This document shows positions 52,088-62,620 of a DNA stretch of 64,000 nucleotides, one piece after another. The stretch covers positions 24,816,378 through 24,880,377 of the forward strand of contig NC_066853.1 of NCBI RefSeq assembly GCF_001640805.2, given 5' to 3'. The notes under the pieces were generated by a model. The model ran no database searches and had not been told where the DNA came from. It saw only the letters and a program-made list of their open reading frames with translations. Origin of the DNA: Lates calcarifer (lineage: Eukaryota; Chordata; Actinopteri; Centropomidae). A program made the position numbers and the translations under genes. Numbering within the stretch: the first letter of the stretch is position 1; each line of letters opens with the position of its first letter.

Positions 52088-52198
52088 GAGAAAGTGTCTG
52101 CTCTCGAGACCCAGGCCAACCAGCTCAGCCTACAGGCATCTCAGGAGTGTGAGCGGCTGGCTAAAGACAGAACCCTCACTCTGCAAATGGTCCAAAAG
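52088..52198 (+). CDS. phldb1: phldb1 exon w8: coiled-coil segment
   Basis: A 37-codon phase 0/0 exon between TTCTGTAG and AAG/GTACAC. It encodes EKVSALETQANQLSLQASQE, then CERLAKDRTLTLQMVQK. It aligns with the human stretch KERLAILDSQAGQIRAQAVQ..ESERLARDKNASLQLLQK as remembered. It is a charged amphipathic helix. Confidence 0.94.
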
Positions 52199-52414
52199 GT
52201 ACACATTTACCTGTTCAAACTGGTCATTACATAATGTTTCACTCAAATGGGAACTTTGGAAAGTACAGCAACAGATATTTGCAGAGATCCTGTACTTTGT
52301 ATTTATATAAAAATGAGCAATTTACAATAATACTGATATGTGGGCCACTTTCCTCATTTGATTTAGATTTTAAAAGGTTCTGCCCAAAAAATGAATCTAT
52401 GGCTTATGTTCCAG

Positions 52415-52504
52415 GAGAAGGAGAGACTGTTGGCCCTGGAGAAGAGATACCACAGCCTGACTGGTGGAAAGAGCTTCCCCAAGTCCTCCACTGCAATGAG
52501 GGAG
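52415..52504 (+). CDS. phldb1: phldb1 exon w9: end of central coiled coil
   Basis: A 30-codon phase 0/0 exon between TATGTTCCAG and GAG/GTGAGG. It encodes EKERLLALEKRYHSLTGGKS followed by FPKSSTAMRE. RYHSLTGG is a near-invariant PHLDB1/2 motif that closes the central coil. In the human canonical protein as I recall it, the next residues soon reach LEQWYQEL, encoded here by the exon at 57654. The three exons in between are therefore candidates for optional use. Confidence 0.95.
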
Positions 52505-52945
52505 GTGAGGGAAACAAATAAACATTCACACTCAGTGTTCCTGGTCTGAAAACAAAAGGGACCTTTGACGACTCGCAGCTGATTCTTCAGCACATTTACC
52601 TCTTTAACTGGCAGTGATTTGTTGGTGTGCAGACTTGTTGATAATCGTTTGGCTCCACACATGGTGTAATCAGACTAATCCAAAGATTTATAATTGGAAG
52701 TGTTTTTAGTGATGAGTTATGAATGAATAGTTTGTAGAGCAAACTAATCTTTTACTGGTCACTACTTCACTAGACTAACTGTTTAACTTAGACATGTTGT
52801 CATTGGGCAACACTGCTTGAAGCTGCAACAGAGGGAAAGCAAGTGACAGAACATCTGTGTCACACATTCCTTTATGAACCTGCATGTAGTGTCCCATAAG
52901 CTTTCTGTGGGCATTAAAAGCACTTATCCCTGACTGTTGAAACAG
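52505..52945. other. phldb1 intron w9-w10
   Basis: A 441-nt intron with no recognisable element. If exons w10 to w12 are skipped, this becomes part of a 5.1-kb intron to exon w13. Confidence 0.7.
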
Positions 52946-53080
52946 GAAATGCTCCATATCAGCGAGGCTGACCTGTTGTTGGAGGATGTCCACTCCTCCC
53001 AGCATTCCCTCTGTCAAGCCTCTCCTTCCTACTTACAACCCTCCCCTCACTGTCAGTTGTACCCCAGCAGCCCTACGGAG
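52946..53080 (+). CDS. phldb1: phldb1 exon w10: linker exon, probably optional
   Basis: A 45-codon phase 0/0 segment with a TGTTGAAACAG acceptor and a GAG/GTAATC donor. It encodes EMLHISEADLLLEDVHSSQH followed by a Ser/Pro/Cys-rich tail ending SSPTE. The frame is open and matches its neighbours. I do not recognise this peptide from the human canonical protein, although EM at the start corresponds to human KEMEKLL. Both borders fit consensus moderately. It is either a fish-retained linker exon or an alternatively spliced one. Confidence 0.72.
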
Positions 53081-53824
53081 GTAATCAGACTAATGATCCC
53101 TGCATGAAGCCCACTACTTCCTCTCTGCTTTCGTGTGCAACTCATCCCAAAGGTCACTCATTGCACTGTCAGTGTCCTGGTTGCACTGTGGCTCTAATTG
53201 CACCTGTGATTCACTGTGGTGTACTGTGGTGGCCCAGGTCACTTTGTCTAGTAGGCCTTCATTAATAACAATTAAGAGGAACCAGCACAGTAGCTTTCTG
53301 TTAGAGTTGGGTTTTGTCCAGGGATGTAGTGGATTAACCCTCCTCAAATCTCACTTTGCCCACTTTTTATGTTCCAAAGAGTCACTATTATCCTGTCACA
53401 GTTGTTTCTGCATTATGATCAACCAGCGTGACAGTTAACCTTTTTCCTATTGACCACTACATCACTGGTTGTTGTGAAAACCAACACAGTGTCTGTCTGT
53501 GACCTGATTGTGTGTCAGCTGCTTGTGACGGTCAGGATACACTATGTTTGCTGCTGAGTGTGTTCCTGTTTGTCTACTTTTACACCCACTCTGCACTTGT
53601 TAGCTGATATAACAACAACCAGATCAAATATGGGTCTGGTTGTTGGCTCGCAAAGAAGTCCTAAGACATAACCTCCTCAAAGCATTGTGGGTTGGGTCTT
53701 TGCTTGCGTGTGTATTTGTGTGTGTGCGTTTGTGTGTGTGAATGTACTGTGTGTTAGAAATGCAGTACTGCATTGTCCTCATGGCTTCTCATCCTGTCTG
53801 ACTGTTGCTGGCTGCTGGCCTCAG
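53081..53824. other. phldb1 intron w10-w11
   Basis: A 744-nt intron, TG-rich near its end (53690-53750). Nothing else is seen. Confidence 0.75.
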
Positions 53825-53947
53825 GAGTATATGAAGCTGTCGGATGTTTATAAGATGTGCGGCGGCAGCAGCCACCGTGACAGCAGCAAGCCAACCTCGC
53901 ACGGCCGCTCGTTTGCCATAGATGCTACATTAGCTGGCGCCTGCGAG
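53825..53947 (+). CDS. phldb1: phldb1 exon w11: linker exon (EYMKLSDVYKMCG)
   Basis: A 41-codon phase 0/0 exon between CTGGCCTCAG and GAG/GTACCA, with GC-rich third positions unlike the flanking intron. It encodes EYMKLSDVYKMCGGSSHRDS followed by a Ser/Lys-rich stretch ending LAGACE. The first 13 residues share a pattern (E-Y, alternating hydrophobics, M-x-G) with the following exon. A CT microsatellite begins about 50 nt downstream of the donor. Its presence in the mature transcript is inferred. Confidence 0.8.
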
Positions 53948-53994
53948 GTACCATCACTTCCTGTCTGTCTCTTTCCTGACTTGTTTTGTCTTTA

Positions 53995-54041
<47 letters not shown>

Positions 54042-55021
54042 CCCCATCCTTTCATTTTCATGTCATGCTACTCCCTCTGCTGGTTTGCAGTTAATCAAAC
54101 TGACTGTACTGTTTGGCTGTGCTCTGTGGTACATGGGCCTCTAGTATAAGCAGCACCCTCATCTTCTCTGCAGCTGTGAGGCAGTGTTCATTTACAGTAG
54201 ATGCTGAGGAGAGTATGACTGGATCAAATCAGCAATACAGAAACTTTAAGTAGGGTCGGACTGACAAATGCAGGTTTTTATTGAGACAACCAAAAAGTGG
54301 TATTTTTACTCATATTTGCAGGTAGTTAACTGTAAAATTGCATGACAAAAATATTTAGTGATCCTATCATAATTTAATTATTTATTCTTAAAAAACATTT
54401 CCTGTTCAACATATAGGTCTGGGTATAATTTATATGTCTGAACAATTTTTCCACACTCAGGACAAACATTAAAGAACTTTAACTAAACATAATACAGTCA
54501 AACGACCAAAATGATGATTTAAATGAAGAAATATTTGACCAGTTTGTGATTGGTACGCAGTGATAGCCGGCTCTAGTTACATTTGAAAAAACAGGATAAT
54601 AATGAATAAATGGAAGGTGATCTGTACTTGAATTGATTCTGATTAAAACGTCACATTTAAAGAATTTAAATTCAATTCAAAAGTGTGGTATTTATCGGTA
54701 CAATCTGTACAGTGAATATGTAATTGAACTAATTGCACTATGTTAGGAATGAATGATAGGACAAGAGGCCAGTGTTGGCTGCATATATCAGTCTAACCAT
54801 AGTAGTGATTGTGTGTATTATGTTGCCATATACTGTGTGCTTAAATCCAGTGAGTGTTTCCTTTCACGCCCTCCTTCCCTCACACCTTGCAGGTGCAGAG
54901 GGTCACTAAGTGTACTCATTTCCCACCTGCTGCCTGTCTTGCTGACCTTACTGTCTTTACTCCTGTCTCTCTCTTCTCCCTTTTCCACTTGTATGTGTGT
55001 GTGTGTGTTGCCTCTGGGAAG
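53948..55021. other. phldb1 intron w11-w12
   Basis: A 1.1-kb intron. A CT microsatellite of about 40 nt (53999-54039) runs into a short C run 50 nt after the donor, and a T/C-rich tract precedes the next exon. No gene. Confidence 0.75.
53999..54039. repeat. CT dinucleotide microsatellite
   Basis: About 20 CT units followed by a C run, shortly after the donor of exon w11. Confidence 0.95.
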
Positions 55022-55183
55022 GAGTATGTGACAGTGGGCCAGTTAAATCAGATGTATGGGATGCCAAAGGTGGAATCGTCCCCTACCTCCCCGCTTCGCC
55101 AGCCCCTGCAGTCTGGAGCAGTAGACCCTGCCTTCTCCTGCCTCCCCTCTCCTCATGGCTCCTCCCTGTCTCTCTCTGTGGAG
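55022..55183 (+). CDS. phldb1: phldb1 exon w12: linker exon (EYVTVGQLNQMYG)
   Basis: A 54-codon phase 0/0 exon with a TGCCTCTGGGAAG acceptor preceded by a TG-rich tract, and a GAG/GTGTGT donor. It encodes EYVTVGQLNQMYGMPKVESS, then a Ser/Pro-rich segment ending SSLSLSVE. It is probably an ancient duplicate of the preceding exon, judged from the shared beginning. It is symmetric (162 nt), so it can be skipped without a frameshift. Confidence 0.8.
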
Positions 55184-57653
55184 GTGTGTGCTGTCCTTCC
55201 CCGTTCTTCTGCTAAACATCTATGTGCTTGCTCTTGTTTTAGGTTGTAAGGTAGTAGAATAAAACAAAGTCAAATCTGCTTACACTCTGTAAGCAGGTGA
55301 TTTTTTTCCATTGTTTTATTTGAGTATCTTCTCTAGGCAATTTATCCAGTAACTTAGAAGACATTCTAAGGTACCCTACAAGTCATATGACGAGTGACTA
55401 GAGGAACAAACTTCAGAGCTCTCATGCACAGATAAAAGACGAGAGCTGCTCCAAAAAATGACAAGCAGCTTAAGAAGATGAGTAGCTGTGTTAATGAATT
55501 ATACGTAATGGCCAGTGTGATAGACAGTTACAGACCTTTTTTCACAGGAGATATTTTAATGTATCGCAGCAGGAAAAGCACAGATGCAACCACTAAAATC
55601 AGTGGTGGCTCTGTTCCCTTAACCATCCAAGGAAGCATTTCCCAATGGGACAGAATGTACAGTACCAAACCCTGGACCCCGCATACATAAATGGAATGCA
55701 GCCTTCATTAATGTTATTAATTACACCTGGTTCTTTTCCTACTTTGACATGACAAAACGTCTTCTGTGAAAAAGGTCTGCCTCAGTACCTCATCAAGATG
55801 GTGTTCCCAGACAAGTTCAAATGATGAATTATTATAATGCATTAAATTGAATACAATATAAGTACGATATTATGTCTACACAGTATGCGCTATATAATAA
55901 TAGTCATAGTATATGTTGTAGCAGTTAGTACACAAAAAACCTCCATAACAGCTTGATATCCACAGGGAATGAAACATACATCATGACACATGACTCGTGA
56001 CTTTTGAACAGTTAAACTTCACAAAGACAGCACAAAATATTTGTCTTATTCTTTGTTTTCCAAAATCTTTCTGGAGCTTTTTCATCACTCACAACAATTT
56101 CTATTAATTTTTGCAGTGGTCAGCAGTTCCTTCCCCCCTCCTGTGCACTGCATTGTGGGAGAATCAACAACTGACTGTACCTAGTATACTAACTGTCTGG
56201 TTTAAGTAGTAAGGAGACACTTTTTCCAGTGTGACCACACTACACACTCAAAACCTATTGAGAATTAGTCTGTTGTATGGATGGATACTTTGACCTGGAA
56301 TCATAGTGCCTCCCCACTTTGGATCAGTCATTGGAGTTTTTAAAAAGCAGTAACAGACAGATGCAGAATTGGAAACCTTGCTGTAATCCATTCACACAGT
56401 CTATTAGATGAAACAATGGATCAGTCCTACATTTGTTCACATCATCCCTTCTGAATATGTACGCCTAAATTCTATTCTATTTATCCCAACAGAAAATACG
56501 TCAAATCCCAGTGGATCTGTTTTGATGAACTGTTGTTTTTGTTGTTGTTGTTTCCAGGAGAGTAAACCAACACTTAAATGAGGCAACCCTCCTCCTTTTT
56601 TCTTCTAATTGTCTCCATCCTTTGTATTGCTGCCCCCTGCTCTGCCACCCTTGTACTAAAAAGGAAATCCATTTTGGCTTTCTTACAGATTTAGTTAGTG
56701 TATATCGTTTTAAGCATTACGGGATAATACTAGGGTTTTTTCTGTACTGCTGAAGTCCATGAAGACTCAAAACCCTCTGATGTTACTGGATTTGTCAGAG
56801 TCTGAAGCTCTTACTGTCTGGTGTAGTGCAGGTTTGCCTGAAGTCACAGATTCCCGTTGTTTTCAAAGGACTCAGAAGTAGCTCACAGTCACACTGTCAA
56901 TTTTAATTATGTAATCCATCATATTTAATATTGTGTATTTTTCCCAGTCACTGCCTCTGTATCTTAATTCAAATAAATCACTTTTATCTATTATGACGAT
57001 GAGAAGAACTATTGTGCAGCAATGGGAAATTGAGGACAGTTGTATTTAACATGGCGATGAGCTGCATGATAGTCATGCTAGTAACAGTAACATTATGTAA
57101 GCAGCATGTCTCAGTCAGCTGTTTAAAATGTTTTTCAGAACTATTGAGATGTAACAGACAGTGGGTGCTCATGACCTCAGCAATAAAAGCAGCAAGACAA
57201 CAAATAGATGATAGATGTAGATAAATCTAGTGTTATACTTAAAAATACAGTAAATTCTAAGTGATAGAGATACTGTAGGTTTTGGAGTCCAAAGAAAGCT
57301 GAAGTGAAGTAAAACATAAAATGAGAGAAACTTTAATGTTCTTGTGAGAAACTGGGTCATTGCGGCAGAAACACATAATTAAAACACAGACATGTAAAAT
57401 AGAGATTTAGCAGCTGGAGGGTGTAAAGCATAACGCAGCTGACAACAATAATGTATTGCAGATATTTAATTTCCAAAGTATAAAAAACCCTTAATTACAG
57501 CTTTTGAGAGTGTATAAAACAAATCTTTCCACCCTCTTCCTACTGTCTTTGAATGCTTTCTAATCTTTTCTTGTCTTCTTTTTTCTTTCTCTTCTATTCT
57601 TCACCCTGTCTCCTGCTCTGCTTCTCTCTGCTGCTGCCCTGTGTGCTTTCCAG
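55184..57653. other. phldb1 intron w12-w13
   Basis: A 2.5-kb AT-rich intron with no recognisable exon. A long T/C-rich tract (about 57530-57650) leads to the acceptor. Confidence 0.75.
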
Positions 57654-57794
57654 TACCAGTCTGAGGCCAGTAGGCCTCATCTGCCCAAGCTACATTTAGA
57701 GCAGTGGTACCAGGAGCTGATGGCTGACTCCAGCCAGCTATGTCCTCCTCCTCTGCCAGCCAAGTCTCTCTCAGGCTGCAGGCCTGTGCTGCAG
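57654..57794 (+). CDS. phldb1: phldb1 exon w13: LEQWYQEL block
   Basis: A 47-codon phase 0/0 exon between TGCTTTCCAG and CAG/GTAGAG. It encodes YQSEASRPHLPKLHLEQWYQ, then ELMADSSQLCPPPLPAKSLS. LEQWYQELMA and PPPLPAK match human PHLDB1 as remembered. PPPLPAK is a potential SH3-type ligand (inference). Confidence 0.95.
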
Positions 57795-58744
57795 GTAGAG
57801 GGCCTCCTTTCTTCTTTCTCCTCATTCTTTCCCACTCATCGTTTTTGCTGTGATGCCTCTGCCAACTGTTAACCTGTTGATATTGACTCTCATCCAGGGA
57901 AGAAGTTAGCTGTGTCTGTGGTTGTGTCAGAGGGAGAGAGGGAACTAAAGCCTTTTCATATCAGGGGTTTGATCATGCTGCATTCACATCATATGAAAAT
58001 GTTTGCAATTACAGTCTTCCCCTTTGAAGCCTCTTGAAAACTACTAGAAAACATAGTTTCTAGTAGTTTCTTTTAATTAGTGAACAATTCTGACTTTAGA
58101 GCTGTCATTATGTACAAAGAAAGTTTCTTAATTTGAGTCAAATGAAAAACTGAATTCATTTGTAATTTTATGAACACAGTTTAACACACTTTAAAGAGAT
58201 ACTGCAGGTCACAGCCGTGTGCTGGAGCTTTTTATTGTAACTTGAATTTCAGTGTTGCTTTGGTGTAAAATATGAGGTCACAAAAAACTTCAACCATTGC
58301 TTGCAATACGTTAGAATGTGTGAACACATAGATCTTATAGTACATGAATGCAGCATTAGCTCACAGAGCGATTCAATGAAAGGGGCTCAGCTGCTATTTG
58401 AGGTGTGTATTGTTTGTGTGTGTATTAACCCACATTTTAACTCATGTATTGTTTGTTAGCACTGATGTTTTTCATGCAGGCTTTGATACTGAAATAAACA
58501 GTTGATTGACACTTGATTTTTTTTTTCTTTATTTAGTATGACTACATCAGTGATCAGAAGTACTCACAGTATAATGCTAATTATGCTTTTAACCACTGTT
58601 TTCCATCAGGTGCTTGCAACTCATCCATGGATTTCAGTTGTACCTTTAACATTGTTCTAACACTCCATCTGCCATCACATGTTTTAACATGTTATCAACA
58701 GTTCCTAATCTTGATATCTATATCCCGTGTGCTTCCTCTCTCAG
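57795..58744. other. phldb1 intron w13-w14
   Basis: A 950-nt AT-rich intron with nothing notable beyond a T run near 58518. Confidence 0.75.
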
Positions 58745-58861
58745 GTGTTCCGCTCCAAGCTGGACAGTGATCCAGGTCTTTCTCTTCATCAACCTAAATC
58801 AGGCTCTGCGTCCCTTCTTCAGCATGGAGCAGCAACACTGGGACGCAACACAAGCTCCAAG
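58745..58861 (+). CDS. phldb1: phldb1 exon w14: linker with ATLGR
   Basis: A 39-codon phase 0/0 exon between CCTCTCTCAG and AAG/GTAGAC. It encodes VFRSKLDSDPGLSLHQPKSG and ends GAATLGRNTSSK. It corresponds to human VYRSKMDGE..SVATLGRSPSPK, so VFRSK and ATLGR anchor the assignment. The rest is divergent low-complexity linker. Confidence 0.94.
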
Positions 58862-59027
58862 GTAGACTGGTTGTTCATTCTCAGCAGGTGTAGCGGTGTG
58901 ACCATCAACCTCTGATCAACACTTACATTTTCTTCTTTGAGAACCACAATTCTGTAATCTAGATAATTATCTAAACCTCATATCCAATCTGTTTTTGACA
59001 TTAAATCCTGTTACTCTGACCCAGCAG

Positions 59028-59130
59028 AGCCCCCTGCTGTTGGCCAACAGCACTGGCAGTCTGCCCAGGAACCTGGCTGCAACCCTGCAGGACATCGAGA
59101 CCAAGAGACAGCTCGCTCTGCAGCAGAAAG
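59028..59130 (+). CDS. phldb1: phldb1 exon w15: LPRNLAATLQDIETKRQLALQQK block
   Basis: The exon has 34 codons plus 1 nt (phase 0 to 1) and ends AAAG/GTAACT. It encodes SPLLLANSTGSLPRNLAATL, then QDIETKRQLALQQK, almost identical to human PHLDB1. The acceptor is a tandem CAGCAG, so the exon may also start at 59025 and include one extra Gln. I chose 59028 because the human protein lacks that Gln. The upstream intron is 166 nt. Confidence 0.95.
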
Positions 59131-60218
59131 GTAACTGACCTGGTCTGCCCCTGAGACTCACTTCACAAAAACCAACACTTCTCAGCACTGAAAAATTCAT
59201 GAAGCAGTGTTCATTATCATTTAAAAATTCAGTAGCAACTATCTGAACACTACACGGATGTCCTACATTGTTTACTCATTAATGATAAATGATTTGTTGC
59301 AAATAATTAAAGAATGAATTAATTTAATGGTGATAAATCAGTCATTAACACACTGTGCTGTAGTTACTCACACATTAAATAAATGTGCTTTTATTAGTAA
59401 TGTCTCATCATCAGTGGGGGTCCAAGGGGTTGCAGGATACAGGATAGTAAAGTGGAGAAAAAAGAAACCTGGTCTTTAATCTATTTGTTTTTGCTTGGAT
59501 AACTCTATTTCTAAGTCTGTAAAAAATGCTTTCAGACTTACTTGGTAACAGTGTGCAATATGCCGTTGTAGACAATGTGACAGAAGTAGACGTTGCTTCA
59601 TTTTAAGGTTGTGAACAACTGACCTAGGTTAAACATGGCTGAAAATACTTCAGTGTTCCTAAAGATTAACAAGTAATCATTTTATCTATGTAGCACATTT
59701 CACATATTTAATGTAGCTGAAGTGCATTACGTAAAAAAGAAGACAGAGAGACAAATAACAGCAGATTAGCAGAGACACTTGCATCTGAGAACTGGTTAGA
59801 CTCTTAGAAAACTACTGGATGACAGAGATAAAACAATGCTATAATGTTTTATAATGAGTAAACACTGTAGTAGACAAACTGATTAGTTAACAGATATTCA
59901 GTAGTAGTTAGTGCTCATATTTCATTAATTTGTTCGTGTTGGTTGTTGTTAAGTGTTGCCCTCCTCTTCACTGAGCTGTGTGTATGTGTGTGACATTAAT
60001 GCAGTTTTGGAGAGGACAGTGTTCCTCATGCCGCAGTGCTGTTTGACTAAATGGATCAGAGCAAAGCTGTCTGGTGCTTTAGCTCAGCTGATTGCCACCC
60101 ACAGGTTCTGGGTCGGAAATTAGAGCTGGTCACACTTGTCAGCGTCTCCATTTCAGGTTTTCCTCACGTTTGTGTCTTTGTCTGTGAATGTGTCTCATCC
60201 TGTGCTGTTGCACCACAG

Positions 60219-60263
60219 AGCCCCAGACCTCCAGACAGAACACCATAGAGGAAAGCTCAGCAG
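60219..60263 (+). CDS. phldb1: candidate 45-nt cassette microexon of phldb1
   Basis: A 45-nt segment between CTGTTGCACCACAG, with a pyrimidine-rich tract, and CAG/GTAGAT. Entering in phase 1 it reads EPQTSRQNTIEESSA and leaves in phase 1, so it fits exactly between the neighbouring exons with no frame change. RQNTIEE resembles a basophilic kinase target (inference). The human canonical protein goes directly from ALQQK to GQQVIEE, so this would be an optional insert. Length, phase match and splice signals support it, but a chance open stretch cannot be excluded. Confidence 0.6.
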
Positions 60264-60294
60264 GTAGATGGATCACCGTGTCCAGGAGTCGATT

Positions 60295-60320
60295 AAAAAA
60301 AAAAAAAAAAAAAAAAAAAA
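60295..60320 (+). repeat. A26 homopolymer
   Basis: Twenty-six consecutive A following GATT. No SINE or LINE body is visible directly upstream; the sequence before it is the microexon region. Confidence 0.9.
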
Positions 60321-61427
60321 TCCTTACTGTTATTTTGTTCAGCTGGATTCATCCTGTTTTCCTCAGCACTTTCACCTTTTGTCTTTTCATATATCACATG
60401 CAGTGTCTGACATTAACTGTTTTTTTTCTTCAACAAACAAAATTGCCAAGAGTAATCTCTTGTTCACCCTGACCAACCAGTTTTATTATTTCTATCACAA
60501 AAAAAGGCTTTACTCATCATTCAGATACAGGAAGTTCATGTGGCTAGTTAACATTCTAACAGTAGAGAAGCAGATGTGATCACCTTGCACAGAGCAGTGG
60601 GACAGGCAGCCAATCAGCAGCCTGTCTTTAGACTTCAGCATAGGTAAAGACCAAACACTGTGTGTACCTAAAAAAAATCAAGTTTTATCCAAAAGTTAAA
60701 CCAGTCTGGCAGGTTACTGCTGTTGATTTATCCATCAAAGGTAGCGTTTACCAGGACTTGACACTTAGCTGCTGTTAATTTCAGACCCTGTCTTCACCTA
60801 ATCCTCCTCTCCCTCTGTCTCTTCCATCTCTGGTGTGTCATTAACTCTTCTCCCCAAAAGATTTCTTTTCATCTTTTCTTTTATCTGTAACATCGAACAC
60901 TCTTTCTTCTTCCATCAATCTTCCATGAATGTTCCTGCTAGTGGAGAATAAATCTTGCATGTTCAGTGTTCAGTGCGCTTCTCCTCTGGAGTTACCAACC
61001 CAGGCACCTCTTTCCAGATGTATCTGCCCAGTATCAGGTGCACAGCAGCATGGATTTGAAATGATGTTAGATAGAGACCGAACTTAACTTTTGCTCCAGC
61101 TTTATGGTGGTGGGACTTTTTTGGTTTTCACAATTATCCTCAAGCTTGTGATTCTGAGAGAGCACATACATGTATGTGTGGTGCATGGTCTTGTAGTTTG
61201 TGGGCTGGTGCTGGTGATGGTTGGAAGTTTAGTGGGTCCTTAGTTTTAGATGCTTGGGATGACCTACTCTCCAGCTAGCTTGTTGGTTTCTGTAGGAAAC
61301 AAATGGACATCTGCTGACTTGTTGATGGTTTTGCTTGCAGAGGTTTAAGTTCAGTAACTAAGCCAGCCTCTATCTCAACCAAAATCAGAACAGATCCACT
61401 GATCAGATTCCACCCTCCTCCCTCCAG

Positions 61428-61770
61428 GTCAGCAGGTGATCGAAGAGCAGCGTCGTCGTCTGGCCGAGCTCAAACAGAGAGCGGCAGCGGAGGCTCAGTG
61501 CCAGTGGGAGGCGCTCCACGGCTCTCAGCCCCACCTCATGACTGCGTCCTCCTCGTCGCCCTCCTACTCCCCCGTCATGGCCTACAGCCCCACGCTGAGC
61601 CACAGCTCTATAGGCCCCGCTCCTCTCGTTCACCACTCCATCCTACACCACCAGCCCCTGTCAGCCGGAGAGCAGCCCTACGACACACTGAGCCTGGAGA
61701 GCTCCGACAGCATGGACACCAGTGTGTCCACGGGGAACAACTCGGCCTGCTCGCCAGATAACATGTCCAG
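61428..61770 (+). CDS. phldb1: phldb1 exon w16: QQVIEEQRRRLAELK coil and Ser-rich region
   Basis: A 343-nt exon (2 nt, 113 codons, 2 nt; phase 1 to 2) between CTCCCTCCAG and CAG/GTACCA. It encodes GQQVIEEQRRRLAELKQRAA, AEAQCQWEALHG, a Ser/Pro/Tyr-rich insert, LVHHSILHHQPLSAGEQ, then YDTLSLESSDSMDTSVSTGN and NSACSPDNMS. All anchors match remembered human PHLDB1; the Ser/Tyr insert (PSYSPVMAYSPTLSHSS) is longer than I recall in human. The exon is strongly GC-rich, and overlapping ORFs in other frames are shadows. Confidence 0.97.
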
Positions 61771-62577
61771 GTACCACAGAGAAAAAGACACACACATACT
61801 GACAAGGGTTAGGCTGAAATTGATGCATTCAGTTAAGTCATTGCCATCCTTTGATATCATAAATCTGATTTAATATGACTGATGACATGTATCATAGAAT
61901 TGATTGGTACCTCTCAGATTGTATAAAAGAATATGAGAGGAGTATAGCAGTACACAGATCAGTGAAGGTGTGAGGTGTCTGGAAATCAGCCTTTGACCAA
62001 AAAAACGGTTAGTATTTGGAGACTTTTTCTGACCACATCTGCTTCATGTCGGCCTATATCAACATCATTCTGTTGACCCGTTATTTCATATATTCAATCA
62101 CCACACTCTCTCTAAAAATGTACACACCTGGACAGAGGACTTCTTTATCTGGTATTGTTACCAAATTACATTTTGCAAATGAGGATCCATGTTTCTGTAT
62201 GTAACTAAACTTTTTACCCATTGCTATAGCTTATGTAGCAGATGTCAGAATTAGTGCTGAGATGATTATTCAATGAATCGATCCACAGAGATTTGATCAG
62301 CGACAGTAACTGTGGTTTTGGTTCTGCTAGTTAGACAGAACATGACATTTGAAGACATTGCCTTGTGCTCTGGGAGCTTATCATGGATATTTGGCATGAT
62401 GTTTGCACATTTTATAGAGTAAACTATTCATAGAGACATTAAGTATCATATTAATTGCTAATATTTGTTAGTTGCAGGCTGCAGCTCTAGTCAGTACACC
62501 ATGCCACAAGCATTGATTTCTGACTGTGAGCACCTTAAATCCAAACATATCACTGTTAATAGCAAGCTACTGAATAA

Positions 62578-62620
<43 letters not shown>

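Larger units (their letters stand above)
59131..61427. other. phldb1 intron region w15-w16 (contains the microexon)
   Basis: 2.3 kb between two well-supported exons. It holds the candidate 45-nt microexon at 60219 and, 31 nt after its donor, a run of 26 A (60295-60320). No other feature is recognised. Confidence 0.75.

Noticed and set aside
37592..62618. Evenly repeated short sequences considered as a CRISPR-like array
   Set aside because: All tandem repetition found is dinucleotide or homopolymer microsatellite. There are no repeat-spacer units, and the host is a vertebrate.
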